In this document: one piece after another, positions 38,843-50,883 of the stretch | Layout of the letters: each line of letters starts with the position of its first letter | Numbering within the stretch: the stretch's first letter is position 1 | Origin: Branchiostoma floridae | Taxonomy: Eukaryota > Chordata > Leptocardii > Amphioxiformes > Branchiostomatidae | Reading direction: 5' to 3' | Length of the DNA stretch: 64,000 nucleotides | NCBI RefSeq assembly: GCF_000003815.2 | Contig: NC_049982.1 | Span: forward strand, 20,770,705 to 20,834,704 | The notes under the pieces: model-generated | Told to the model about the DNA's origin: nothing | What the model saw: the letters and a program-made list of their open reading frames with translations, nothing else | The model's database searches: none | Made by a program: the position numbers and the translations under genes

Positions 38843-40570
38843 TTATATGAAGATGGGATGGATCTGTTTCACAGTTAACTTCTTCCTACAGTTGGGACAT
38901 TTCTTTTGTGTCTGCAAAGCTTCCTTCAAGCAGGACTCACAGAAAACATGTCCACACACAGTTGACATCAGCCTACGACCTGTAACGCGGATCTGTCTCT
39001 CGTCGTCTAGGCACACGGGACAGGAAATTGTCTTTGGTGGGGAACTAGCACTTGTCGATGGTCCTGGGGCTTCATCACGAAACAAGTCCAGGAGCCTGGG
39101 ACCAGGGAGTCGCTCAGATTCTATCGTGACCTCGTCATCGCTAACTAACACTTCTGTGTCCAACTGAAGCTGTCCTTGGTGCTGCCGGCCATTTAGGTAT
39201 AGTGGCAACATGGAGTTGTTGGGCTGTGCGTGGTGAGGTCGCGTTAAGTCAACCACTTCGTCATTGACATGACAGACTACAACATCATCATCAGCATCAT
39301 GGTGATCACTGGTCAAGTCTACTATGGCAGGTGCTACAGACAACAACAAAAGACAAAATGCACCATGTAAATATGATAAGCTTGCAATGTTGGTCGTCTG
39401 CCAATGTAAATGAACTTTGCACTTAATACTGAATATCCAAACAATGTATTTACAGTAGTTTGACAACTTGTTTTAAGAATGACTAGCTCAAGAGTGCCTA
39501 AGCATTTGCGTGGTTTGTGGATTTTTCCTTCGTACATTTTCTCATAACAATTAGGCCACACCAATTTAATTTCTTGGTTCACGGATTTTTTCATAAAAAA
39601 TATGGAGCGAGAGGGCGAAATAAAAATAAAAATGAAAATTGTAAAATGGTTGGGGTAAAGGTAACGACTAATCCAAAACATAAAGAAAAAAAGTTTTCAG
39701 CTTGAAAAAAGTACAAAAACACTATTATTGTACAGTACCAGCACCTGTACCCACACTTTAAGGAGCTTATAATATAAAGGCCAATTTGCTACACCAGAAA
39801 GTTGGTGAATGGCTTCATTAATGGTGAAAATTTGCTGAGTGGTAATTTTTATTTTTATCTTTTTTTCCAAAAATTAGGAGCGAGCGAATCCGTGAACCAA
39901 GAAATTAAATTGGTGTGGCCTTAGTGCATTTTGCATAACGTTCACTTTGGATGAATCGCATTAAAATTCATGCAAATGCTTAGGCACCTCTGTAGCTGCT
40001 GCCATACACCTGCTAAGTTGATGAGTTATACTGAAGGCCATGATTAATTAATACAGATCCAGATCTATGTTCCAGATCTGGTAACCTACCATCTTCCACA
40101 TCAATAGGCTCCTGCTGAGAGCCCACACCTCTCGCTACGCCTCGGGTCCGCGGGCGGGGCATCCTTCTTCTTTCTTCTCGCAAACCACTACGAAGTCGCA
40201 AGGACCGACGTCTCTACAGATGTTTCAAAAGAAAAAACAAAATCCTATGATTGTAACTAAGCTTGTAAAATACATTCCAATTTCTGATGTGACCAGTCCT
40301 GTCATTATAACACACAAGATAAATTACGTTCTTATAAAATGCAGATGTCTGCTTTTGCATACCCAACAGAGGGAAGGCACAACCGTCTACTAGCTATTCA
40401 ACATGCCTACAGTCTTACTTGTACTGATTCAAAGGACGACTGTTGTCAAGGACGTTCTATTAAAAAAAACCCATATACTCCATATTATAGATGGTTACAT
40501 ATGGCATGTAATAATGGTTTACATCTGTCTCACATAAGTCTTCCCTGGCAGTAATACCTACCAAGCTCAT
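38843..40570 (-). CDS. RNF4: RNF4-type SUMO-targeted E3 ubiquitin ligase, complete
   Basis: Coding exons 40562-40570 (only MSL), 40090-40213 and 38843-39333 give 207 aa plus stop, with exact phases. The start fits the vertebrate protein's short basic N-terminus (MSLRRRSLRLRSG). SUMO-interaction-like motifs are PIDVED (about 39-44), AIVDLTSD (47-54), EVVDLTRP (70-77) and VLVSDDE (106-112). The RING at 149-193 has all C3HC4 ligands: C149, C152, C171, H173, C176, C179, C190, C193. The ending HPIFI matches HPIYI of vertebrate RNF4. The protein would act in the nucleus, using SUMO chains to select substrates (PML in mammals) for ubiquitination. The start codon lies in a mostly untranslated exon (40562-40604). 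A further 5' non-coding exon probably ends at a GTAAGT donor at 41042. It is head to head with the iRhom gene and upstream of FAM193 in the same orientation. Confidence 0.95.
39492..39991. mobile_element. About 500-bp MITE with long inverted ends in an RNF4 intron
   Basis: The outer ends GAGTGCCTAAGCATTTGC (left) and its near complement (GCAAATGCTTAGGCACCTC, right) bracket a second inner inverted pair: GGCCACACCAATTTAATTTC and TTGGTTCACGGAT on the left match TCCGTGAACCAAGAAATTAA and TTGGTGTGGCC on the right. There is no protein-coding frame. It sits wholly inside the intron between RNF4 exons 39333 and 40090. Confidence 0.8.
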
Positions 40571-40603
40571 CCCCTTCTTCACTCTGGTAGAACTTCTCAG
40601 TTC

Positions 40604-41852
40604 TGTAGATAAAAACAAGTCATTGAAAAATCAAATCATGAATGTGTCCAGATCAAGCCTTCAAGGCCTTGGTCTATATGAAAATATGACATACAGTAGA
40701 TGACACCACCACCAGTACTACTAGTCTTGAATCTCCTGTCAGTCCTGATGCTGTCTGTCCATACACTAAAATTAATGCATACCAGCTACTTCAATTTCAT
40801 TTAGCGGGAGAGATGTACTTCCTCAACGTACAGAAATACTGGGGCAAGATGGTTACAGTTACTGTCTACTGTACTAATTCAAAGTTGGGTGATATCCAGC
40901 AGACAGGCCATAGCCGATGCCGCGAAAACCCTGTTTTCTGGTTTTTATAGGGCTTCGAAATATTTCGGGGTTGACACAACAAAGGTTTTTTGATTCTAAC
41001 AAATTTACCTTGATTTGCTCAAATATCCAGTTAAAACTTACCTGTTGGTCAATGGTAAGACCTGTTTTTTTATATACGGAGCAAAATTACTAGGAATTCG
41101 TCGGATTACGCAGTAAAATTCCTGTCAAACAGACAACACCTCAAAAACAACTGGCGACCTCTGCCATTTTCTGTCCTTTCATTGGAAGGCGAGCAAAGGC
41201 TATATTCGACCGCGTTTATTTGTAATACTTAAGTACAACTTACTAGTTATATAGTTCAATGTTAGCATTACATAAAACACATCTAAAATTTATTTGACCC
41301 CAAATACTAATTCTATGCTTATTTTCACGCAAAAATTTAGTATTTAACTTGTTCTAACGATTGCGCTTTGATGCTATCTCATTTCAAAATGAGAAAATTA
41401 CCCAGCATGCTTTTCGAAAGACTACAGTTATTGCGCAATCTTAGTGGATGATACCAAATGCAATAAATGTGGGGGTAATACGATAACAGAATTTTACCTT
41501 TAAATATTCACTAATGGTCAGGTTCATGGCCAGTTACGTGTGCCAATTCTCTAGTTAGAATGTCTCTGTCTCGTATTTTCTTGACGATAAAACATTGTTC
41601 TATTCCAAATTCCAAAGAACCATGCGTTTCAAAACATTCGAAGGAGACTACCTCACAGCTACGTTGGATATTTTACTGACACAATTTTCGAAACTTTCCT
41701 GGATCAAAATATAACTTTTAAACCACATGGCGCCTGAGACAATGGCTGATTGTTCAACAAGGATTATGACACTTTGATTATTGTGTCACTTCACGAGAAA
41801 AAGTTTTGCATTTTCTGAAGTGAAGTGCGCGTGTGGCTGTTCCATCGGAAAC
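40604..41852. promoter_or_regulatory. Shared divergent promoter region of RNF4 and iRhom
   Basis: RNF4 is transcribed to the left and iRhom to the right, with 1.28 kb between start codons. A GTAAGT donor on the minus strand at 41042 suggests an untranslated first RNF4 exon just above it, which leaves about 0.7 kb or less for a bidirectional promoter. No TATA box was assigned. Confidence 0.5.
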
Positions 41853-44800
41853 ATGAACCAGGCGACAGACCGAAGGGAGAGTAACCAGCGGGGCAGCAAA
41901 AGTGCAGCAGCTCTTCGGACATGGAGCCAGAATTCCCTGCACAAGGCCCGCAGCGTCCTGTCAGACATAGGTGGGTACCTGGCGATTACGGAGGAGGGGG
42001 CTCGTCTGGGCGAGTGGCGGGAGAGACTTCAACGGTCAGCTTCGGTAGGCACTGTCATATCAAACGTCTTTCTCCTTTGCTACTACGGATTTTCACAAAC
42101 ATGTGTTAGCGTGATTGATTGGTTGATTGATTATTTGTGAAGGATAAGTAACATGCATTGGCATAATACCGGTCATAAGCCTTATACCGGTCGATTAAAA
42201 ATAGTGGAACTTAAAAAGATCTACACATGCAACAATAGTTATTTCTGAGGTATGCACACTTCAGACATCTAGGTGTCCAATACATAATTTACAAAGCATC
42301 GATAACAATGCATTCGAAGACAACAAGGCCAAAAGTTTTCAGGTCATTTTCGGGGCAGGCGAGCTCGTCGTGGGACAAACACACTGTCACGTTCATCGCC
42401 AGATTTGTAGATAATAATCACATGTGCTCACGGCACAAGACGAGCATGATTCAACAGCAATCTTGAATTTCTTTTGGTGACCTACAACTCGTGTAAAAGT
42501 GTGAGGAACCGTTGCATTATCGCCCGGATCTACGGCTGAATGGGTCAAATTGACTACGCCGCCATTTTCCCGCCATTTTTAATGCTACGGCCAGCAGTAA
42601 AGTTTTACGTCATAGCGGTTGTGACGGACCAAAATTAAATGAAAATTCTTGTCAGTATACGCCCATTTTCTCATGACTTTTTGTATGCTCATGCAGATTT
42701 TTGTTTTGTGCAACTACTAACAGGAAAGGAAGGAACAACAGAGGATGTATAAAGGTACATAGCGGCAGTTAATTGTGCCGTGTTTCGTTCGGCCGGTATA
42801 GTGCACCCCCTTCCAACCACGCGCCCGTTCTCCGTGCAAGTCCGCGGTGTGTTTCAATTACGATATTATGTTTTTAGCAGGACCAGAGAGACAACATAAT
42901 TTACACAGAAGAAGTGGCAAAGGTAAGCTGTAACAGCAACATGTAACTGGAGAAAATGATGCGTTGATCATTTGCCAAATTAGCATTGCTTGAGAAATTG
43001 CAGTAAACCGACCGGTATTATGCCAATGGATGTTAGAGTGTTGTACAGGTATTTAAGTCAAATTCATAAAGGATTGAGGAACGTCTCCAAGGGGAGAGTA
43101 CAAGGCTTTTCACCGACTTTCACAAGGCAGTAAAATTGTCCCCATTAGTAGTACGTGGGGATTTGAGGATCTAATCAGTAAGCTTTATGGTTTCCCTACA
43201 GAGAGGCAGCATTGGCTTCAGTCTGGACGACATGGTTTCCAGAAAGGATTCCGAGGACCCAGCTTTGACCAGACTAGAAAAGGTCTTATTCGAAGAGGAC
43301 CGACCAGAGTTCAGTTCACAAAGGGAGGACTTGCGCAACAAAGATACATTTCCCTTCGGAAGGGCACTGTTCACGTCACCAGAGTTGACAGGCGAAAGCT
43401 CAGCCTCTGAACCTGGCTGCAGTTTGGCCCCGCCGAGCGGCCACCGACAAAATTTGGCCGACGAAAGGATCCCAATACAGGTGTGTCCAGCAGATGGAGA
43501 AAGTTTCGATATGCTTCATACTTCAAAAAGTCCGCATGACGGGACAATTTACACTTCTACCGTTAGATCTCGAGACCATGACTTCGTCACGGAGAGAAAA
43601 GTATCGCCTGGTGCACTGTTTGTGTCCGGTCGCTTGGGCGATGGTTCAGTACCAAGGAAAGCAACAACAACAAGCCAACAGGGCGGTCCTGTGCACGTAG
43701 GTACATCACGGCCTCGGTCAATTCTGCACACTGACACACCTATACTTGATGGTCCTCACACGACTCCTTTCTACTCATTTTATACGGAAGCTTACAAACT
43801 CCCCCTCAAAGAATCCAAGGAGCTTGGCGTCGCCTCCTACACACGGCAACAACAGTCCTTGAGGAGATCGAGGGAGGTCATAAGTCCGGGCCGAAGACTT
43901 TTGCGGCCCTCTTCGGTAGAGGCTGCTTCCTCGCCCGATCAGAAACCATCTACCGTCAGCTTCTCTGGGGAAGTATCCGTCACTGAATTTGTGCCTGCTC
44001 GTGGTGAGTATTGCATCATATTTTTGAAGAGGTTCATCAGTCACGTATGTTTAAGTTACTATCAATTTTCTTCGAACAATGACTGTTATTAAAGGTAGAG
44101 AACGTACCTCCAAATTTTCGATGTCTGTCAGTACATCTTGACGCGTGAGACCATTNNNNNNNNNNNNNNNNNNNNNNNNNNNNNNNNNNNNNNNNNNNNN
44201 NNNNNNNNNNNNNNNNNNNNNNNNNNNNNNNNNNNNNNNNNNNNNNNNNNNNNNNATTTGGAGGTACGTTCTCTACCTTTAATAACAGTCATTGTTCGAA
44301 GAAAATTGATAGTAACTGCATCATATTTGAAATGGTTCTAATTTGCCTTTTATTCAAAACATGACGAACGACCTCTTTGATCACCTGCTTAGCTAAAAGT
44401 CGTGTAACTTGATTAGATAAATTTGACAAATTAGTGGAAAGGTTCGACATGTACCACTTGATTGGTATATTCAATTCGTTTGATACTCGCAACGGTGTCT
44501 GGTTTGATGTTATGAAAGTGCTTTTTGTATTACCAGACCAAAGTCCTCGTTCTTCAGAGGAGGAAACCCCAGTCTCTTTTCTGGCGGAGGAGATTGATGA
44601 TCAGCACCCGGAATCTGTTTCCGAATCTCGTCATCGGAAATACATCAGACGAATCGTGAGGCGCCTGAAGAAATCTCCAAGCAAATCTATTCTCAAAGGT
44701 AGTCCAAACGAACCTCAAAAACAGGGTAGACCTTTACCACAGTTAGACGTGCAGCCCACAACATTAGAAACACAGGTGTCCCCGAGAAGACCCTTACCGA

Positions 44801-47800
44801 GACTACCGTCAGCTTGGGAATCACCGTCATCAATCCTTCCCTCGCCTTCGTCGTCGTCTTCTAGTCTAGCGTCGACTCTTTCTTGGCCTTATTCCACTGG
44901 CAGCCATTTATCCAGAACCCTGGGATCATTGGATGTCTCATCAGATGATGAGCCTTCATTAGAGACAACCGGTGGGAGTCACGGACATCGTGAGTCTCCA
45001 TTGGACACACGTGTCAGAGGTGAAGAGATGGCTGTCGGTCAGACGGGACTGAAACACTACAAACCTCTTCAAAGTTTGGAGGTGAGAAGTACATAATTCA
45101 TCGAAGAATGATAAGAACTCAATGATATTCTAACGAGAAAAATCGACGATTCGTACTTGACGATTGATTGACGATTGCCATGTTTTATGTTGGATCCTAG
45201 CCTTCCTACTAAAAATTTATAAACCAGGCATGTGACAGGTGATCACAGGCAAAAGTAAGACTATAGCATTGCATGGGATATTCAAAATGTTCAAAGTATT
45301 ACTTTTCATTTGTTTAGAATTTCAAAGTAGACACAATTGCCACAGTCTGTGCATGCGTTCACCACACGTACCCATTTGACTTTTTTTCACAAACGCAACA
45401 GGAAAATGGCCAACAGTTCCTTGACATTGGATCGAATAATTCGCTGCGGATGTCTCTGTTGAACAGAAAACAGACAATCAACTCTGCCTTACAAGAGGCA
45501 CAGGGTAGGTTGTTCATATGTTTAACCAATAGCTCTTGTCTCTCAAGCACAAAAATTAAACTTTGTTCCTTGATATCTCAGACCTTGTATTGTCAATAGA
45601 TAAACACACAGTCGTCCTAACACATTCTAAGTTGGACAAAGAAAACTAAAATGGTCAATCAGGGACGACAAACGAGTTTTCACTTTGCTCGAACAAAATA
45701 CGATGTCACAAACAATCCACGTTCAATTACAAACTTGCATCAATATCACAATCACCAATCATCTGGCAGATTTATGTAATTTCTACATGTTATTCATATC
45801 GGAGTCGGAGTAAATAAACCATCCATTTCTTCCTTAGAGAAGTACGGTAAGACGTTGTCAGAAGCGGAGACGGCGATGTTTGAAGAGCAGGCAGATGGCA
45901 AGTTGCAGGACCCACGGGGCCACCCTTACTTACGGGCACAGATGGACGCCCTCCCCACCTACAGCCCTATCGTCATTCTCATCATCTGTATCGCACAGAT
46001 GGCTGTCTTCGGTACTTTCTGTGCCTTAGGTAGGACTGCAATTTGATATATGCAATACAAATACAGATTGCGTACTGTACTGATTTATATCATGTTTACG
46101 GTTCGCAGGTGGTGCGATAGCCACAAGACTTAGGAAACTAGTGCAGGCCTGTAACAATTTCTGCTGATGATGACGACTGATGACATTTCAAAAATGTGTT
46201 TTACATGCAATATCTAAAATGCACAATTAGTATAATATCTGTTGCCAAAGCTTCATACCCGAACATACTACGCTAATGCATTACAACCAATGTTGACGCA
46301 GGGAGGACTTAGGTAGAATACTATTTTGTGCAGGAGGAACTGCTGACATCGCCCTGGAACACACCGTAGTGACAGCCAACAACATCCACACCTTCCTGGG
46401 GAGAGAGAGCATCCAGCGGGTTACGACACCCAACCTTTGGATAGGGCCGACCATGAGATACTGGATAAGTGAGTGACGTAGTAGACGTACATTGAAGGAA
46501 TACACAGCACAGAGAAAATTAAAAAAACATCCCAAAGAAATTAATTATCCGACCGTCTGGATACGCAGTGACGGTATCTGGTCGTAAAAAAGATGATCCC
46601 AGTGAAGCGCGTTCTTGTGGTACATACGTATGATTTTGCATATGATAAAGCATGATTTGTGGGTGAATGCCACAATATGGGCTTTAAAAGCACTACAACA
46701 TTTGGCTGGGGAATGAATAAAATCAAGGACCTTTTGTTAAAATCAGTTATAGAATCTAGTCGTCAGGGGGTTGTTCAGTCATCTTTGGTCCATCCACATT
46801 TTGTGCAGGTCAGGGTGCGACGTTCGCGCCGTGCATGCGCGATGATTACGTCACCAACCTGTACCTGGCGCAGCAGCAGTTTGATCTGTCGGTCCCGCTG
46901 GGCTGCTGTGAACTGCCGACACGTGACCTAGCCGGGACCACCACACAGACGGAGTGCGACACTCTCACAGGAGGTATGTTCGTCATATCATCATCCTGCT
47001 ATATGAACGCATCTGTGCATAACAGGAGGTGTGGACGTTTTTATTTGTCCATAATTCAAACATGTACTTACATTGTTTGTCCCAATATAAAAAAATTAGT
47101 TTATATACAATGTCTCCTTGTTCATGACCTTGTCACGTGCAATTACCAATCGACGGACAAACCTTGGCTACTTATTACAACAGTACTAGTATATCCGTAA
47201 AACATTACGTTGGGCACACAGTAAAGGTTAACTGTAAATAAATACATCACCATTTTTCTGACTCGCTCCGATATTGTGCCATTGGGAAAGGCACCAAAAA
47301 CCAATTTCCCCACTTCACTCAGGTGGAAATAAATGTTTAGCTTCGATTTGGGGCGTCCCTCGAAAATGACGTTAAACCAAGAGGTTGATAAAAGCTCCTT
47401 GGTTAAACGGAAGTCCCCGAGAAACTCCCACCCACCACACTGAAAAGAGTTGGGGGCCCTTTCGGCGCTTTAGTAGATCAATCAAACTTGTCTGGGAATG
47501 CAGCTTGTGCTATCTATCTAGTACAAACCTGATGTGTACGACATGACTCATGAGGTGGTCTACCGGCTATGTACACAAAGAAGCGAAGAAATGTTGCCAA
47601 AGTTAATCACTGAACTTGTTTGCAGGCACAGGAAGCTGGCGCGCCACCCCGTGCGGCTCCCGGCTGGCTGGAGAGAGCGCCACGGCCGCGCACATCATGA
47701 GACCCTGCTGCTATGGTATGGTGGGGAAATGTAAGCTGACAACCTTGCAGCACTGCACGTTTTTGAACGGCGTGTTCAGTACGTCAGGAGAGGAGCACTG

Positions 47801-49413
47801 TAGCAAGGTAATAAGAGCTGAAATACCCGGACGGCATTTTCCTAACTACAGTTACAGAGTAACCCACTCAAGCTTGATTTGAAATGTTGAATGACATCTC
47901 CGCGTACATATTTGGAGACGTTTTACACAATACGAAAGTGGGAAAAGATGATATAAGTGGATTCAAAAATCGGTTAGTATTCAGCCATATGACAAAAGAA
48001 AATGGTTTTTGGTCTTTTTATGTTGATTGTATTCTGTCCAGGTAAACTGTCTGGCTCAGACCTGCGGTCCCGGTGACTTATCGTCGGACTCAGCACAGCC
48101 GTACCAACCCCGCCCATCTGCTCTGACCAGTCAGTGGTGGCGCTGGCTGCTGTCGCCATGGTTACACGCCGGGCTGATCCACCTGCTTCTGGTGGTGGCT
48201 GTGCAGTGCATTGTGGGAGTGCGTATTGAACGCATGGTGGGCGGAGTGCGGCTGGCTATCATCTACCTCATCTGTGGAGCCGGCGGGAATTTGGTGCGTT
48301 CAATAAGGCCATGAAATTTCCTGTTACGGATGACGCCCCCTCACACATTGGTTTTACCTGTTTGGAATGCAAAGAAATCCAGCTCCTTTTAAGAAAAGGG
48401 CAACTATTCCTAACAATGATCGAGCGGTCGTCATCTGCTATAAAGGATGGCTCTTCAGCACCAAGGAGATCATAAGTTGTGGAGCCATTTGCTGGGAATA
48501 TCAACACCTTCTGAGGACATATCTTACAATCAAATCACTTGATCAATACCTCACACATTTATGAGTACAAAATCTACCAGCTAAGACCACTAACTTTTTT
48601 TTACGTTTTCCTGTCGACAAAAACAGGAAACATTCGAAAAGATGTAACTTAACTGCAAGTAGATTCCCCGTTGGCACGGTATGTCTCAACACAAATATTT
48701 AAAGGTTAAACCCACTCTTCAATATTGCTATCCTGATACCAAGTTATGAACGCTATACCCGCTCCATTTCACTCTTTCACTTTATGTCCTTGCGGATGTT
48801 GAACGGGGTCTTCATAGCGTTAAAGCCTGGATTTAGCTATAGGGCTTTGATAAATGTGGCAACATGGGTTGATGACATGCAGTAACACGCCGCTCAATTT
48901 CATCACTTTTAGATGAAAAACATATTTGACTGCACTAAATCTTTTCTTCTGAACCCCATGCAGACAGGTGCCGTGTTCTCCCCCTACACCCCCCAGATGG
49001 GTGGGGCTGCTGCGGCCTGCGGGCTCCTGGGGTGCGCATGCGTGGAACTCCTGCAGGCCTGGAGACTCGTTCCCAGGGCGCTCTGCAAGCTGCTCACCCT
49101 GCTAACAGTTTTAACTGTCCTCTTCATGGCGGGAACTCTCCCTCTGGTGGACAACTGGGCTCAGCTCGGAGGGTTTGCTTTCGGACTACTGTCAGCACTG
49201 GTCTTTCTCCCCTACATCGTCCTGGGGAGGTGGGACGCGCGCAGGAAGAGGTGTCTGGTGGTGTTTGGTTTTGTCATGCTCGTCCTGATGTATGCAGTGC
49301 TGCTTATGATGTTTTATTACGTCCAAGGAGACTTCTGTCCCGCTTGTAAACACTTCAACTGCATACCTTACACCACTGATGCTTGCCACCAGCCGGAGGA
49401 CAACTATCCATGA
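41853..49413 (+). CDS. RHBDF1: Inactive rhomboid (iRhom, RHBDF1/2 family), complete
   Basis: Ten exons: 41853-42044, 43202-44003, 44537-45081, 45402-45504, 45838-46029, 46334-46468, 46809-46973, 47626-47807, 48042-48293, 48964-49413; 1,005 aa, all phases consistent. The start is the first ATG after an in-frame stop. There is a long Ser/Arg-rich cytoplasmic N-terminus (about 1-585), TM1 (about 587-611), then a luminal Cys-rich iRhom homology domain (NLWIGPTMRYWI, FAPCMRDDY, GCCELP, RPCCYGMVGKCKLTT, GEEHCSKVNCLAQTCG), then the rhomboid core (SPWLHAGLIHLLL, ERMVGGVRLAIIYL, DNWAQLGGFAFGLL, ALVFLPYI). The catalytic Ser position is Ala871 and the His position is Gln923, so it cannot be a protease. 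Known iRhoms reside in the ER/Golgi/plasma membrane and control ADAM17 maturation and EGF-ligand fate. It may be the pre-duplication parent of RHBDF1 and RHBDF2; the symbol denotes the family only. Confidence 0.93.
42557..42922 (+). promoter_or_regulatory. Possible alternative promoter and first exon in iRhom intron 1
   Basis: A GC-richer island in intron 1 begins with GCCGCCATTTTCCCGCC (YY1-like plus E2F-like cores, 42558-42574) and includes CpG-rich sequence at 42,770-42,860. It ends in AAAG followed by a strong GTAAGC donor after 42922. That is the form of an alternative untranslated first exon spliced to 43202. No in-frame start codon is shown. Confidence 0.3.
44055..44316. repeat. Perfect 61-bp inverted repeat flanking an assembly gap
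   Basis: Positions 44055-44115 and 44256-44316 are exact reverse complements over 61 bp (outer ends GTTACTATCAATTTTCTTCG). The space between them is about 40 bp of sequence plus a 100-N gap (44156-44255). A near-direct repeat (TGCATCATATTT) lies outside both arms. It is either a recent foldback element or an assembly artefact at a hairpin. It lies in iRhom intron 2. Confidence 0.9.
44156..44255. other. Assembly gap (100 N)
   Basis: A 100-N placeholder in iRhom intron 2, next to the inverted repeat. No coding sequence is missing, because the flanking exons join in frame. Confidence 0.99.
47270..47490 (+). repeat. Second copy of the dispersed GACGTTAAA repeat
   Basis: The copy in iRhom intron 7 reads TTTCCCCACTTCACTCAGGT, GTCCCTCG, GACGTTAAA, CCCACCCACC and GAAAAGAG in order. 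This shares word order with the minus-strand copy at 27.3-27.7 kb. The two have diverged strongly. Confidence 0.5.
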
Positions 49414-49435
49414 GATTACAAGTGATAAAGAGTGC

Positions 49436-49441
49436 AATAAA
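49436..49441 (+). promoter_or_regulatory. Polyadenylation signal of iRhom
   Basis: AATAAA, 23 bp after the iRhom stop codon (49411-49413). This would give a very short 3' UTR. A 100-N gap follows at 49498. Confidence 0.6.
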
Positions 49442-49497
49442 ACGACATGAATGAGATAAACAACACACTTTGTAGTTGTCAGCATCTGCATTCTTTC

Positions 49498-49597
49498 NNN
49501 NNNNNNNNNNNNNNNNNNNNNNNNNNNNNNNNNNNNNNNNNNNNNNNNNNNNNNNNNNNNNNNNNNNNNNNNNNNNNNNNNNNNNNNNNNNNNNNNN
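49498..49597. other. Assembly gap (100 N)
   Basis: A 100-N placeholder between the convergent 3' ends of iRhom and UBLCP1. No coding loss is evident. Confidence 0.99.
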
Positions 49598-50883
49598 AAC
49601 ATTGTTGGGACTGCCATCCAAGATCATTTTTCAACAACACAATTCAACATTCACAATTCAACAAGCCTCCTTGAGAGATGAAGATACATTATTGTTATCA
49701 CCATAGTTTTTTTCACAAAGGAGGTGGCATTTTAGTCATCAATAATTGTAAAGAAATCGGGAAAAATCTGCACATTCAATTGGGAAAATATACATAATTT
49801 GGAACAAAGTATGAAACAACATAGTTTGGACAAAGTCAATGAAATATATGATAAATTCTACCTCAACACTTTCCCACAACCATCTGATATCCCTCCTGTC
49901 CCCCTCTGTACAATTAACATTTATGTCTGTGCATCAGAACAACTACAACACATTTATACAAACAAGGACATTATAAGATATCCTTGACCAAAGTTACAAT
50001 CCACACCACACCAGTGAAAATGGTCCCATAAACTCACAATCATAACATACTGCTGACATGGGATATATGGCACCAATGGTAAATGTCACCCACAGGCCTA
50101 TCAGAGTTTAACAACTATGTGCTTTACAATTACATGTATATCATATCATATCATATCATATTATAGACAATTTGGGGGGTAGGCCAAAACTGCTCGGCCC
50201 TCTTGAAGATTTGATATTCATGACGTTGCCATTGTCCAGTCCATGTGTTTCTTTTTTGTGTCACGCATTGTGAAAACTATTACTGGATCAACATGGCAAC
50301 AGAACTTCCTCCGTTGAAAAACATTCCATGATAAATTCTCTCCTGTAGGCAACCATATGATATGTAAGCCTTTTCACAATTATTGTCATCAGGTAAAAGT
50401 TACCATGGATCTCTTGTAGGTTTGTGAATAGAACAGGTATCACGTCTATATATGACCACGGTGCAACACCCCAACACTCCCCAAGAGCCAGTATCCCTGT
50501 TTACGCTCATTTGGCAACCTTATATCTTCTTTGGCCAAACAAAATTCATGATATCATGCCTGTACTTCATACAAGAGTGGGAAAATCACATTGTTCTGTG
50601 ACAACAAATTATTATATTTTTAGTTTCATAGCCTTAAGAGTATCATGCTTTCATTTTCCTGTTTCAGAAATATATTTTAATGATCTGTAACAACTTCTTA
50701 GCTGGTTATGAGCAGTGTTTAACAGCCTTCCACATCTGTCAAAAGAAGTGAGATTGTTTTTTCTTAGGAGACACAACATCAATGTCTGTGTAGATGTTAT
50801 CCATAAACCCTAGTTGGTGTGGTTTTATATATACTGTGGCAGAAAAACACTTGAGGATCACTAGTTTTGCAGACACAAGCCCA
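49598..50883. other. Region between iRhom and UBLCP1 stop codons
   Basis: This is the 3' flank of UBLCP1 (minus strand), AT-rich and without a supported gene. A candidate minus-strand ATTAAA lies at 50676-50681, about 200 bp after the UBLCP1 stop. A short (TATCA)n run sits at about 50139-50160. Confidence 0.5.
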
